From Zerene cesonia (taxonomy: Eukaryota > Arthropoda > Insecta > Lepidoptera > Pieridae), in NCBI RefSeq assembly GCF_012273895.1, contig NC_052122.1, positions 10,168,001 to 10,232,000 of the forward strand: DNA of 64,000 nucleotides. The letters run 5' to 3'. Position numbers and translations under genes: made by a program. The number at the start of each line of letters is the position of its first letter. The first letter of the stretch is position 1. The notes beneath the pieces were generated by a model, which was not told where the DNA came from, did no database searches, and saw only the letters and a program-made list of their open reading frames with translations. Below, in pieces: positions 11,782-23,900 of this stretch.

Positions 11782-11792
11782 CATAGCATAAA

Positions 11793-14700
11793 TATATAAT
11801 ATTATGTTAGGCTCAATGACCGAAACTTCTAATTGAGCAAAAATAGTTCGCAATACACTGCGATTACATCACACATAACTGTTTTTGTGGCAAACGCACA
11901 AAAGTCAATTCCGGAAGTAGCAGTGGCTCACAGCCGACCTAACACGCTTGTGGTAAGTTCGATCCAACTCTATCCGAGATACAAATTTCGTATTCTAAAA
12001 ACATTCATATAAACATATTTGTACAAATCACAAGATTGTTTTTTCTTAACAATACAAAAACAACCAGCAATCAAAATGCAGTTCTCTTTTTTTCAAAAAA
12101 GGAACGTTTCCGAGTAACTTAGTCGATATCTAGACAACAACACAGATGTGTTCTATAGACAACAGTAAGCTTACAACAATGACAACGCAGAAATCAGTGT
12201 GTGAGATCGCATAACATTGTTAGACATAACCCTGACTAAAAGGTCTTTAGACTTATTTATTTAACGCTCACTGTAATTACACACATTTTCTGATTTTTCA
12301 ACGATACAACGACTAAGAAGGTTCATAATTAAAATTTGACTAAAATGTTTGGAAATCGCTTGTCTCCTGAGGCTTATATCAGTTAAACTGATTTTGATAT
12401 ATTATTGCATATGTCTGTGGTGAATATGTAATTAGATGGCAGTTCTCGTGAAAACTTTCTAATGGAAATTAAAACATATTTTGTTAAAGATAACAAAAAA
12501 AAATAAACAAATATACCTACTGTTGTTTACCTTAGTAAGAAAAAAGATTTATTATTTATAACTTGTCTTCCTAAGGTCTACACCAATCTGTTAATTTGAG
12601 AATGAGCTATCATTATTTGATTCTAACGAACAGGTATAAACAATCTGGTACTAAGAATCCATTATATTATGTCCCTACATGCACATTTTTACTTAGAAAC
12701 GTTTTTAATCCATGAATGACCTGAACCTGTATTTTGGCTCTTTCTCTCACATGTACTTTGACGTTTAACCGAGCGAAGCAAAAGCACGATTGGTTAAACC
12801 GAATAATACAGTTTATAGGAAAGGGGGTCAAAGTATTTTCTAAGCTTTCCAGGACAGTAATTATCCGGTTCACTTTATGTCTCTCAGCTGCACTACTTCG
12901 TTGTAAAGAAATTATAAATTATAACCTCTGGCAATTGTTTTTTAAAACGCTGTGATTTTAGAATGTTTGGGTTTTGTTGTTTTGTTATTTTACTAGTGGG
13001 ACGTTTGAAGCTAATAGAAAATGATACTATACAGTATGTAAACATTTTTTCCTTTGAAGCGTTATTTGTAACAATTTAAAATAGATAATCTATACAACAA
13101 GTTGATTCGCTATGACTTTATCTGTCTAATAGGTATCTACTTTTTAATACGCCTTAAATGCGAATGTGGACACGAACCCGTATTCGTTTTGCATACACAA
13201 TCGGCTAAAAATACTGCGAAAAAAAAAAAAAAGTGAAGTTAGTGTATTTAATATATTTTGCGGGATTGTAAATTGTCGAAAAATGGTGAACTGTCAAAAC
13301 CATTTACAATTCAATGTATTATTTTTCGATAGTTTTAAATCTGTCCGTAACAAACCGTCAAAACCGTGAAACTACAAGTTTACAATTTGGCCGTTTTTGA
13401 TTAAACTCCCGTAAAATTTTGAACCATAATGCATTGACCGACAGGTCGGTTTCCTATAACAGCATCAGAATTACACTCGAACATATTTTTTTCCAAATCA
13501 TTCCTAACACTTTTCAAACATTCATTCTATTAATTTACGTATTAGTACAGATATCTGTTTACCCATTTTTGGTACTTGCCATACAAATCGCTAACTTAAT
13601 TCTTACGTGCTGGTATTTTCAATAACCCGCTGAAATGTCATTCCATTCCACGAAGCTTATTATGCGAAAATCAATCTGCATAAAGTAATGAAATGACAGT
13701 CAACAACATGTATCAATAGCTTCCGTTAAACGTATCGAAAATGTCAGGTAAATAGTTATTTCACGTGCCACATTTATAGGTTGCGATGTGATAAGCTCAA
13801 AACGCAAAGGTTACTTTCAGAGAGAATTAATCTAGAGCAGATTTAAGCAGACAGTATTCATATGTTGAAATGTATTTATAATACATAAGATTGAGATAAA
13901 TTGTATTGTAATCAATATTTATTTTAATGTATGTTATTATTGGAACGTTCGGTATGCCATATACCTAATTTGTATTATGAATGAATAATTACTTTATATT
14001 TTTTTCGCCTTGAACTCCTAAATTGAACTTTTTTTATTACGATTGTCATACGACATCAAATCGTGATATCTAATGCGTCTCTGCGCTTAGATTATTATGA
14101 AAAGCTACTTGACCATAATAATTTCATCGAATAGCCTCCGGAATCAGATCCAGGGAATCGATAGTTTTTGATGTTCTGTATATAATTTCCCAAATACGCT
14201 TATGATATTTAACGAACGCGGTATTAAAGGGAATAGTTCTGTAATGTGTACAGTATGTATTTGCACTTTGAACTATGTTAAAGAGATATCGGTAGACCAT
14301 GTTTACCAAAATGTATCGGTAAACCGGTAATGTTTGCCGCTATTTCATATTCGCCGAATTTATATATTTTCCGATAATTATAGAGCTATTTAACAGCGCA
14401 GTTTACAATGCTAGCTATTAATGTGACTATCAATTCATTCAATACATACAAATTCTATGTCCGTTTTGATTAGGTCTTTTGAATTAATATTTGAAAGATA
14501 ATTATATTTTCTATGAGAACATATTATAACTATTTATAATATTATGTTTTATGTTTTGTCTCTTTTTTGATTGTGCAATGTACTGTGAGGTGTTTAATTA
14601 TTATAATATTTGTCTATACAAAACTCGCAGTCTGCCCATGACTGCTCTATAGACATATAGAGATACAGCTCTTAACATTCCGAGTCCGATATACGACTAA

Positions 14701-14894
14701 TGTAACATATGTCAACTAAATTATAGGAAGAAATGTATTTATAATTTTGTGTGATTGCTACATTCATGTTTTCTTGTCATACTTAATTAAATACACACAT
14801 CGATCTATCAAATGTCGTTGCTTTTATTATTAAAGCAATTTTTTTAATCATTCTACTCGATATAATAGATATTTTATTAACATTAAAGGGACAC
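11793..14894. other. AT-rich intergenic region, nothing supported
   Basis: There are short open frames only, none with a recognisable domain, splice signals or unusual composition. A poly-A run occurs near 13220. Confidence 0.5.
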
Positions 14895-14947
14895 GTTACA
14901 ACGAGGGTGGTCACGGTCAGTCTCCCCGTGACCACGCTCGCTGTAAA
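14895..14947. repeat. Imperfect 22-bp hairpin with 9-nt loop
   Basis: Arms 14895-14916 and 14926-14947 pair with three mismatches around the loop tcagtctcc. The stem core ggtggtcacgg/ccgtgaccac is GC-rich, against an AT-rich flank. From memory, similar hairpins occur as dispersed repeats in Lepidoptera; that cannot be confirmed here. Confidence 0.6.
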
Positions 14948-15618
14948 GTGTTCGATACGTCGGGTTAATAATATAATGAATAAATCGCGTTTAAAATCCG
15001 TTTAAAAGTGATTAATTTCTAACTGTATAATACTCGCGTATAATCAAACACAAGAAATACTATGAAAGGGACATTTCCATTTCAATTATACTCGTCCCAA
15101 CATTCGCAATGCACTCCCACACACTAGTTGGGCTTTGCTGCGTCGTGTCGAATATAGACAAAAATAATATTAATTACCACTACATGCTACGTTCTTTGAA
15201 TTTTAAAGTTAGTTAGATTTTTTCGCAGACGCTCATATTGTAATTGAATTTTTGCGGTTTCCAGAAATCTACTAGGACAGAAATATGGGCCACAAAGCAT
15301 TGGTTGGACAAGGTCTACGTTACAAATTCTACTTCACTCATTGATTTTCTGCTCTAGGTAAATGGGTTAAAGCGTACTATGTGCATAGGTTATCCCTTAT
15401 AGTCAAATTAACCCTCCTACGTGACGTTATAATTGCATGTGGTTCCTGCTAAGTAACTCGATAATTCAATTTGGCTAAGCTCACTTAAGACGATATAGGA
15501 ATATGGACAATAATGTCATCACTACACAGTATAAAGCAAAATCGCTTCTCGCGTATGTCCCTATGTATAAGTTTTTTTAATAGATATTCAAGAGGAAGGT
15601 TTAAAAATATCGAATGAA

Positions 15619-15730
15619 ATCACTATTGCTCCAAACGGTAATAGAAACAGTGAGGCATGGCCGAGATTTAAAAGTACGACGACATGTGATATCTGACAAC
15701 CTGCACTTACCAGGGTGGTGTTATATCCAG
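15619..15730 (+). mobile_element. Degenerate RTE-type SINE/LINE 3' tail
   Basis: This stretch is colinear with the tail of the SINE at 61158-61470. Shared pieces include tcac-attgct-c-aaacgg, cgacgacatgtga and tct-ccaac-c-gcactt, then a g-tggtg motif. It is heavily mutated and lacks the tRNA-like head. Confidence 0.6.
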
Positions 15731-17003
15731 AAACCTTTTGAAAACGAAGTTGTCGGCTGATGTTGTTGGTAATGTATTCAGTAGGTAGTATGTGCACTGT
15801 AGTTGTATTATTCCGTGACTCATAGTCCGATGTGATTTAAGAAAGATTTAATCCCACGGTGAGAGAGCAGAGGCACCAAAGGCACAAGACCGCCAAACAT
15901 ATTCTTAACGCGAGAGATTTCCAGTTTCGATGGGAGCGGTACTCGTATGCAAATATCTATACGACCCAAAACAGAAATAGAGCACGTGGTTTTACGCTCT
16001 TCAGCTCAATGTACGCAGTGCTAGACTAATGAGGTTGTCTGAGAATCATGCCTTGTTGTTTTAACCTCTTCTGTTTTTTGGTATGAATTATTGGAATAAA
16101 TCGAATGAGATATTTGTTAATACTATGTACTCCTGTTCCCATGTTCGTGTTGTGTGCATTTCGTGCTCTAATTAAAGATTTATTATTTCAAACTGTATTA
16201 TTATGCTTTTAATGTGTAGTTAAACAAATATGCCAAAACAAGAAATGCTTATCAACTCTTTACCAGTCCAGAAAATCTCTCAACAAAACAATTGAAAATA
16301 TCTCCTGTGTTCCAATCGGGAATACTTTGACCCATTTTACCGACGCAATATGAGTAAAGTTTAAAATCCTCTATAATATCTATTGAAATTCAAATAAAAC
16401 TGCATGTGGCAGTAAATTATGCATCAAGCGCTTAATGAAAATAGTTTTATGAATCCAATACAAAGCTGACATTTTACAGTAAATAACATTTAAATTAGTC
16501 TGGACGAGTGCATTAATAACTGCCACTTTCAGTTCCAACTAGAAGCAAGTAAGCTCAGGAGCGTTCAGTGTTAATAAAATGTTAAAAGCCGCGAACTGAT
16601 ATTATTTATTGTGTCTTATGGTCTGTGAAAATATTCAGATTAAGATATTGCGTCTGTTATGAAAACGTATCTTTATAAAAATGTTTTTGCACACCTTTCC
16701 TTCTGTGAGGAATATGAATAATATGAAGAGTAAATTATTTTTATATCTTATTAACATTGTCCTCATAGAAAAAAAATGGTATTGAGGAATTTCGTTATAT
16801 TTCAGAAGTCATAGTAAGATTATTTTCATTTGTACATTGAAAATAAAATATGTTTTCTTGTCGTTTTTTATAATAAGACGAATAGGAGACGGATATTAAT
16901 GAAGACCTTAAATTAACAATAATAACAGTCACTTTTTTATATTGTTCATCTGTTTACACACACATTTCTTGTCCCTAAAACAGTAAATATCTACCTCTTC
17001 CTT
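15731..17003. other. AT-rich intergenic region, nothing supported
   Basis: No gene, RNA or repeat that I can defend. Confidence 0.45.
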
Positions 17004-17120
17004 AAAAGGCCGGCAACACCTTCACAGGGACTCTTGTGAGGGCTCATGGGCAGTGGTGATCGCTCGATAATGGGCGCACCACTTGTTCGTTTGTCCGCTT
17101 TCTTTTATAAAAAAAAAAAA
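17004..17120 (+). mobile_element. LINE/SINE 3' tail with poly-A
   Basis: The segment opens with aaaaggccggcaacacctt, passes through ctcatgggcagtggtgat and ends in a 12-base A run (17109-17120). This is the layout of a very common lepidopteran non-LTR or SINE 3' end. It is plus-oriented and 5'-truncated. Confidence 0.65.
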
Positions 17121-19280
17121 GTATATATTCCGTCCCGTTGATATCTGAATTGTACTATGAGGAACTATTTCTAAACTCAAGCCTAAATTTAAATACAATA
17201 AAAACAAAATGCAATTGACAATTCATTCAGTTGAGTGTTGCTCCAAGTTGTTTTTAAATGCTACATAAACAAATATCTTAGATTACCGTCTACCATAGAA
17301 AACAATGCTATAGATATATGAGAGTATTTACTTGCAAATATGGTTTGAATATAGCTCTTAGTTTGCGAGGGATTTGGATTTCTCTCTATGTTATTCAATA
17401 TTCTTCTCCTATCTTTGGATTTATGAAAGTTTTGTTTTTGCGAAGGAAATTTAAAACTTTTTCAATGCAATGAATATTCACAAATAAAACGTATGCTTCA
17501 TTCCAGAGCTATAGCCGAACTCATTTGTCTGTATTTTTTGTGTAATATAAGTATATTGATTGTCGGATTATTTAAGTTAAATAAGTACGCTGTTTTTTTA
17601 TGAACTTCTCCAATGTCCATCCATCATTTACATATTATCTACAAATAACTATTTAATATTGATTATTAATAGTTTATATAGTAGTACTCATAATAATATT
17701 TTTACCTAATTTCGTTGGACTAAGTCAGTAGGAATATTAATTTTTTTGTCAATATTGACGCTATAAACATATATGTCACATGTGAATAAAAACAAAAAAC
17801 ATAAGTGAAACTAGAAATCCTTAAGCAACTATAATATGAAATTACAAAAAAATTCAAAATAAATCTCTAATTAGATAACATACCTACGTTTTTCTTATCT
17901 ATGGACACGCACCTCGACTGTGTTGTAAGGGCCATATATGAAACGAGGAAGTGGGTGTAGGAACTTTGGCTGCATGATAGGAACCTGTGTGGAAAGTTCT
18001 AGACGGTTCCGGAAATCGCATTTGATTGAAATTTATGCACATTTATTGAGGTATTATTTGCCGGAACGATAACGACTTTCGTTTTATGTTGTGTTCTTCT
18101 CTATTTTAATTGTCAATGACCTGTACGACTGTACCTACATAATAGAAGACATTTTAGTGCTACTGGTGCAGCAAAGACAATCTTTGCTCTTTAAGACAAG
18201 ATATTGCTTTGATAGGATCTTTTCTTGCTTTTATTTTCATCAAATATTTTATATAAATCACCATCTTTTAATTGACTTTATTATTTACTTAATGGAGGCG
18301 GTTTTATTTTTTTATTTTAATTTATATCTATAAAATATATATAAAAAAGTCCTGTTAGTTGTTACTAACACGAATTTCTTTCCATAAATTATCAATTTTT
18401 TTAACTATAACAAAAACATCAAAAGTCTTCTAAACTACTAGTTTATATAATATTACTATTCACATGTAATTGAACTCTCTCAAACCATTCGAACAATTAG
18501 TCGCCGATTGATATATTTCCATTAGCAAACTAAAACCGTTTTGGTGATTCTGTGAAATCAAATCGGATTTCAATGCACGGACCACGTCTGACATTATGGT
18601 CAAATATTGACACAGTAATTGATTCTGTTAGTACAGCTCTCGTATTTGTTATTGTAGTTACTGTAATTTTATTTCTTGCAAATAATATTTGAAATAGGTG
18701 GGTTATTTTATAGGAAATTAGTAATCTATTTTGAAAAATATGTTTTACAATAATTAAAAGAGGGTTGGCAGCATAGGGAGAGATAAGAAAGGTTGTCTTT
18801 CTTTTGTGGCAGCGTTATTGTGTAAAATAATTAGGCAAGTTATGTTCATTTTTTATTCAAAAGATACTGGTACACAAATTAACACGAAGTAACGTTTCAA
18901 ATGTGCAAAATCTAAAAATTTAAAAGTATGAGGATCAATGTTTATAAATCATCTAAATGTGATCGAATTAATAAAATATTTATACTACGAAATGTCTTCT
19001 TTCTTATGAACTATCCTTAGCTCTTCCCTGTATTATAAACAGACCTGTGTATGAATCACATGGAACAAGCCACATATGACGGAAGTAAAGTTACTAATAA
19101 TACTCAATTAATAAGCTTCGACCAACATGATAAATTCCTTACAAACAACTCTAAACCGTTCAAAAACACAACACAGGGAAGAACATACACCGACACTTTA
19201 CACAAATATTTAACTAATTTACTATGCAAGCCGTGTGATTCAATCTCCAAACTTGAAATTTACACCAGGACCAATTAGTA
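17121..19280. other. AT-rich intergenic region, nothing supported
   Basis: Only short AT-driven open frames were seen (for example near 18091-18333), with no domain or signal that would support a gene. Confidence 0.45.
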
Positions 19281-19685
19281 ACGTATTGTTTGTCCGTCAA
19301 CGGGGCTGTCGAAACGTTGACACCCAGATTAGTGACCCTGACTGTAGCGCCAGGGGGCTTCTGTAGGAAACTCGAGTGGAAACGTCTGGGAAACTATTGC
19401 GCGATGATTACTGTTCTTATGCTGGAATATACATAAACAAACGCGAGAAGCGACATAATCTTTCTAGTGTAGATATTTTCCTTACAAACTTGCGAGTAAA
19501 TAGGGTTTCGATCTTCCTGCCTGCCTGCTTCGAATCTTTATTATGTGCATAAGTTTTATTATGTGTTTTATATCGCAAAAGAAATCAATGATATAATCTC
19601 AAGTATGTGAATTGATTCTGAACTTGTGTATTAGGAGTACTGCTGACAAAAACTATTGTCTATACATATTTCTATTATCTATTTA

Positions 19686-19830
19686 TATATATAAAAAATG
19701 AATCCCTTCGTCACGCCATCACGTGTTAACGACTTGACCGATTTCAAAAATTCTTACACCATTAGATAGCTGCAATTACATTGAGTGACATAGGCTCTAT
19801 ATGTACCACGGGTGAAACCAGGGCGAACAG
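19686..19830 (+). mobile_element. Helitron-like remnant
   Basis: It starts with a TA-rich run and continues with text of the type 'acgacttgaccgatttcaaa' and 'acataggctctatatgtacc'. It then has gggtgaaaccagggcgaacaggtag, cited in pieces: ggtgaaacc then cgaacagg. That order resembles non-autonomous Helitron-like elements of Lepidoptera. It is diverged. Confidence 0.4.
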
Positions 19831-20871
19831 GTAGTTAATTATAAGTACTCGATTTCGATGCAGCATAATACTCAAACGCGATACTTTTTTATCCATGTAA
19901 GTTTTTGGAAGTGTAAAAATAGATTATAACACATGCAATTGAGAATACATTCAACTGGTGCATTTTATTTTCATTCGTCACAACTTAACAGCCTTTCACG
20001 GCGCGACGCTCGCAAAACTATGTGTCGCCACATCGAATTTCATTTCCAAAAATGTTTATACGAGGAATTTTTTACACGTGCCAACCGGAATATTCTACAA
20101 TGTTGCTACTGTTGCTTACGAGGATACTGCGTATGGTGTGAAAAGATGTTAATAAACCTGCTAAAAATAAACACTTGATCGATACTTATGTCTGACAACA
20201 TTTTGACATTTAATTAGGTTACTTTCGTTTGAAAGAGCGTTGACCCCTCAAGCGGAAGTTCCTGGGATCGTTGTATCATATAAAGGCGATCGAAGAAATC
20301 AATTTGAACTTGAACCGTCTGAACAGTATATGTCCTTGTCGATACGAGAATTGAAAGTGTACGACTTGCTAATCCATCATATGAATACATATAGGCAAAT
20401 TTTGGTGGAATATGTTATGCATATGTTATAGTAAGCTTTATACTAAGTATTTATAAACTGGACTCATTTATAATATAAAGAGTACCCTGCAGATTAATCT
20501 ATTTTAATAAAATCTGTCTTAAATATTATGCAACTGTTTTACATATTTCACTTTGACATAAACGAATATAACCATTTGGTCACTAGGTTTTTTCTAATGC
20601 AACTCGCAATGCAGGTGACCTTTTCAACTGCGAAGCGCTTAGTGCGAACTGGGCACTGCCTTTCTCAAATGCTTTACATAACAGAGGCTTGTTTCATAAC
20701 GCTCTGCGGGTCAATTAGGATGCGGACTTCCAAGTGAAACTGCAAGTCACGATGAAGGCCATATCCTATTTAATAATCGTGCTATAAATATCCAATGACT
20801 GATTATAATTTTTAATCGAATATAAATTGTTAGTTTGTAAAGTTTGCCTCTAATAGTGATCATTAATAAAT

Positions 20872-20990
20872 TCTAATATTATAGTCTGTCTGTCGGTCTG
20901 TCTGTCTGTTTCAACTCTTCTTCTCGCAGAATCGGACGAGGTTTGGTACAAAGATAGTTGGATACTTGAGACAAGACATAGCATAGGTCC
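20872..20990 (+). mobile_element. Helitron-like remnant with (TCTG)n start
   Basis: A taatattatag start leads into a (tctg)n-type run (20884-20909), then tcggacgaggtttggtacaa and gacaagacatagcatagg. This is the order seen in a common group of lepidopteran Helitron-like elements. Confidence 0.45.
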
Positions 20991-23900
20991 CGTGGGATCT
21001 TCAGGACCTATCTTATTACCATGTGGGTATTTAAAAGCAGAAAATTGTCTTAATTTTTAAGAGGTCTGTATATAAATAAAATGTCGATATTATATGTACA
21101 ACGTAGTTCTTATAAAGTTGTAATAGAAAGTATTGAGATACTCCAGTACTCAGAAAGCCAATATAGCTATATATTATCTTTAAAGTGGTATGCCGGAGTG
21201 CTACATACTCCGTCGCACGGCTCCGCTTATCCAATATGTTTGCCTCGTTCTCACAAGGCTTTTACAAAATTCTACGTACTTATATAAAATATATGATGGA
21301 TCATGGATCATTCTTAGGCGACAATTCGGAGTTTAAAACGAGACGGAATTTGATGCATTATTTCAATACGAATCTTAACTATGGACAATGTTTAAACTTA
21401 AATCTAATTATACAGCGCTGCATTTCTTGCATTCCCGTGTGGGGTACACTGCAGCGATTATAGTAAAATAAAGGTGAATATTTAACAGGCAACTTTTGCC
21501 GTCCTAAACTATAACAAACTAATTAAATAATGTAGATATGTCGTATAATGTATAGTGTGGTATTCGATGTTTAAACATCAACAGTCAACTAGACTGTGTA
21601 TTGCAATAATAATTATATAAAAATAACGAATTTATATAGACAAAGCTATTAGCTATTATATTAAACTATTCATAATTTCCGTTCAATCTCTCGTCCTCGC
21701 AATAACAGATGAGAAAGTTGTTTGAAGAATTATTCAGATAGTTTTTGATTGTATAATAAACAATTAATGGCCTCCGTAGTGCTTAGAAACGATCATTAAA
21801 ACATAGTCTTTGATAACTAAAGTTAAAAAGATCAATTTTAAGCAGACAAGTTTTTGATAGATTCTGCCAAATTAAATGAAAGGCCACTGAAGTCCAATAT
21901 TGGTCTACTATTAAAACGTACGAAAAGGTCAATCAGCTCGCTCCAGATTGAACTTTAAACCTGTTTTTGTGAACATTCACCTCGTGTATTAAATGTAGAT
22001 AAAATGTTATAATTACTTTAACATACTTTAATAAGGATTAAAATTACGCCGTTTAATCGCATTTCAATACCCCTGGTTTCGATAATCACTCAGACGAACT
22101 AAACGCAACTTTAAAGAAAAGCACCGCAGCGCAAACACGAGCGGAATATAAAAAGTTAATTAAAAATAACACATTACATTCACCTTTTAGCTCACAATCG
22201 CCTTACGTAATGTTTACGGATATACATAGCTTCGTAATTGAATAATTGAAACTGCTCCAAAAATGCGCTCTCTGTTTCGACCGTCATTTCACGTAGGACC
22301 GGTTTCGGTGAAATTGTATCGTGTTGCAGCTTAAGTTGATGTCAAATGTCTCTACAGCTTTGTGCGTTTGTGCCATAACATAGTATAGTCATGTGTCAGG
22401 ATTTATGAAACTTCGCCGCTTGCAAAGACGCTTGCTTGTGATTATCGGTAAAGTTTGGGGAAATCAATAAAGAAGTTTCTATTTAAAGGGCTTGTTGTAT
22501 ACAAATTATAAATGAGAACATTATCCGTATCCTTTTCTTCACCCTTCCTAGGCTGTTTCTTTTATCCCGTTTTCAAACCTTATTTATTATTTTCCCTTTG
22601 AAAGCTGAACACCCGTGTACTGGGTGATGGTTGCATTTCATCAAGCGAACCACCCTCTCGTTTTCTAGCTCTAGTATAAAGAATAAATTATATGTGACCT
22701 TATCCTCTACACTTAACCTAACATTTCCATTGAATGTAGAAATATTTCCTTACGAGAATATCGATTAACTTTTATATATTTCGCATCTAGAACGAATTAT
22801 GACAATACCCAAAAACTCCAACAACACTTTCCCACATTTTCTGTAAAAGTAGGTAAGAGTTTTTATCTTAATTAAATTTTAAAGGCACTAAAATTAGTGC
22901 GTAGAGAAGATGTAACTTAATTAGATCGTTAATAAATAGCGCTATGGAGCTGTGGCTTGAATGGGATTCATTTAATTAATTTTAACTCAGTTTACCTTAA
23001 ATTTGTGTTATCTTCGAATCCTTTAGTACTTAATACGAGATAGGTATCAAGTCGAACGTCTAAAAAGAATATATAAGAGCATTTTCTAGTACATATCTAC
23101 CTCCGTGTTGGGCTTTCCCGTTTCAAAGTTCATGCTTTGCAGCAGACTGTTTAACGTTTGGATATCAAACTATATCGAGACAACATTCAGTTTACATAGG
23201 AGCTCAAGTTCACGACTAATGATTATATAAACGACGCTGTATTTAAGCTGATTGGGCTTTGAATTTTTCTGAAGATTGCGACAGAAAATCAGTATGAAAA
23301 GTAGTAATTAAAATAGAAAATTTTTCTTCAACAGATTTTCCCAGGGAATATTCTTGAAAGCGCAGGTCAATAAAAATCAATAACTTCTGTACGGTTAAAT
23401 TCCCATGAAGCGTTTATATTTGGCTCAATTAATAAGTTCACTCCAAGTAAAAGCGTCATTAAAGTGGTTTTATACTTTCAGTATTTGGGCCGTACATAGT
23501 TGATTTAACGAGCACGTGAAATTGGTTGCTAATTAAAAACGTAAACCCATCGTTTATGAAGTGGACTACAAATGATGGCTATTGAAAATATAAGATGAAA
23601 AAGATGTGCTGAAATAACGATTATAACCAAACACGCAAGTTCGAGATATTTATAAGTATTCGTAAATATAACTATCTATTTTACATGTGAAAATAATTTT
23701 AAAGTGTCAAACAAATGATTAGGGACTATATATCAATCATTTTTGTTATGAAAATCCCTTTTATCATCGATATCATCCTGCTAGTACATTTTTAGCTATA
23801 CTAAGGGAATAAAATTTTACTAAACAAAACATTCCATTCTTTACGGATACGATGCTGAAAAAATTTAGTCAAATATATATTTATTATTTATATTATATTG

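Noticed and set aside
20240..20431. 63-codon plus frame with fairly protein-like text
   Set aside because: No domain, splice support or homology is recognised, and nearby frames are similarly open.
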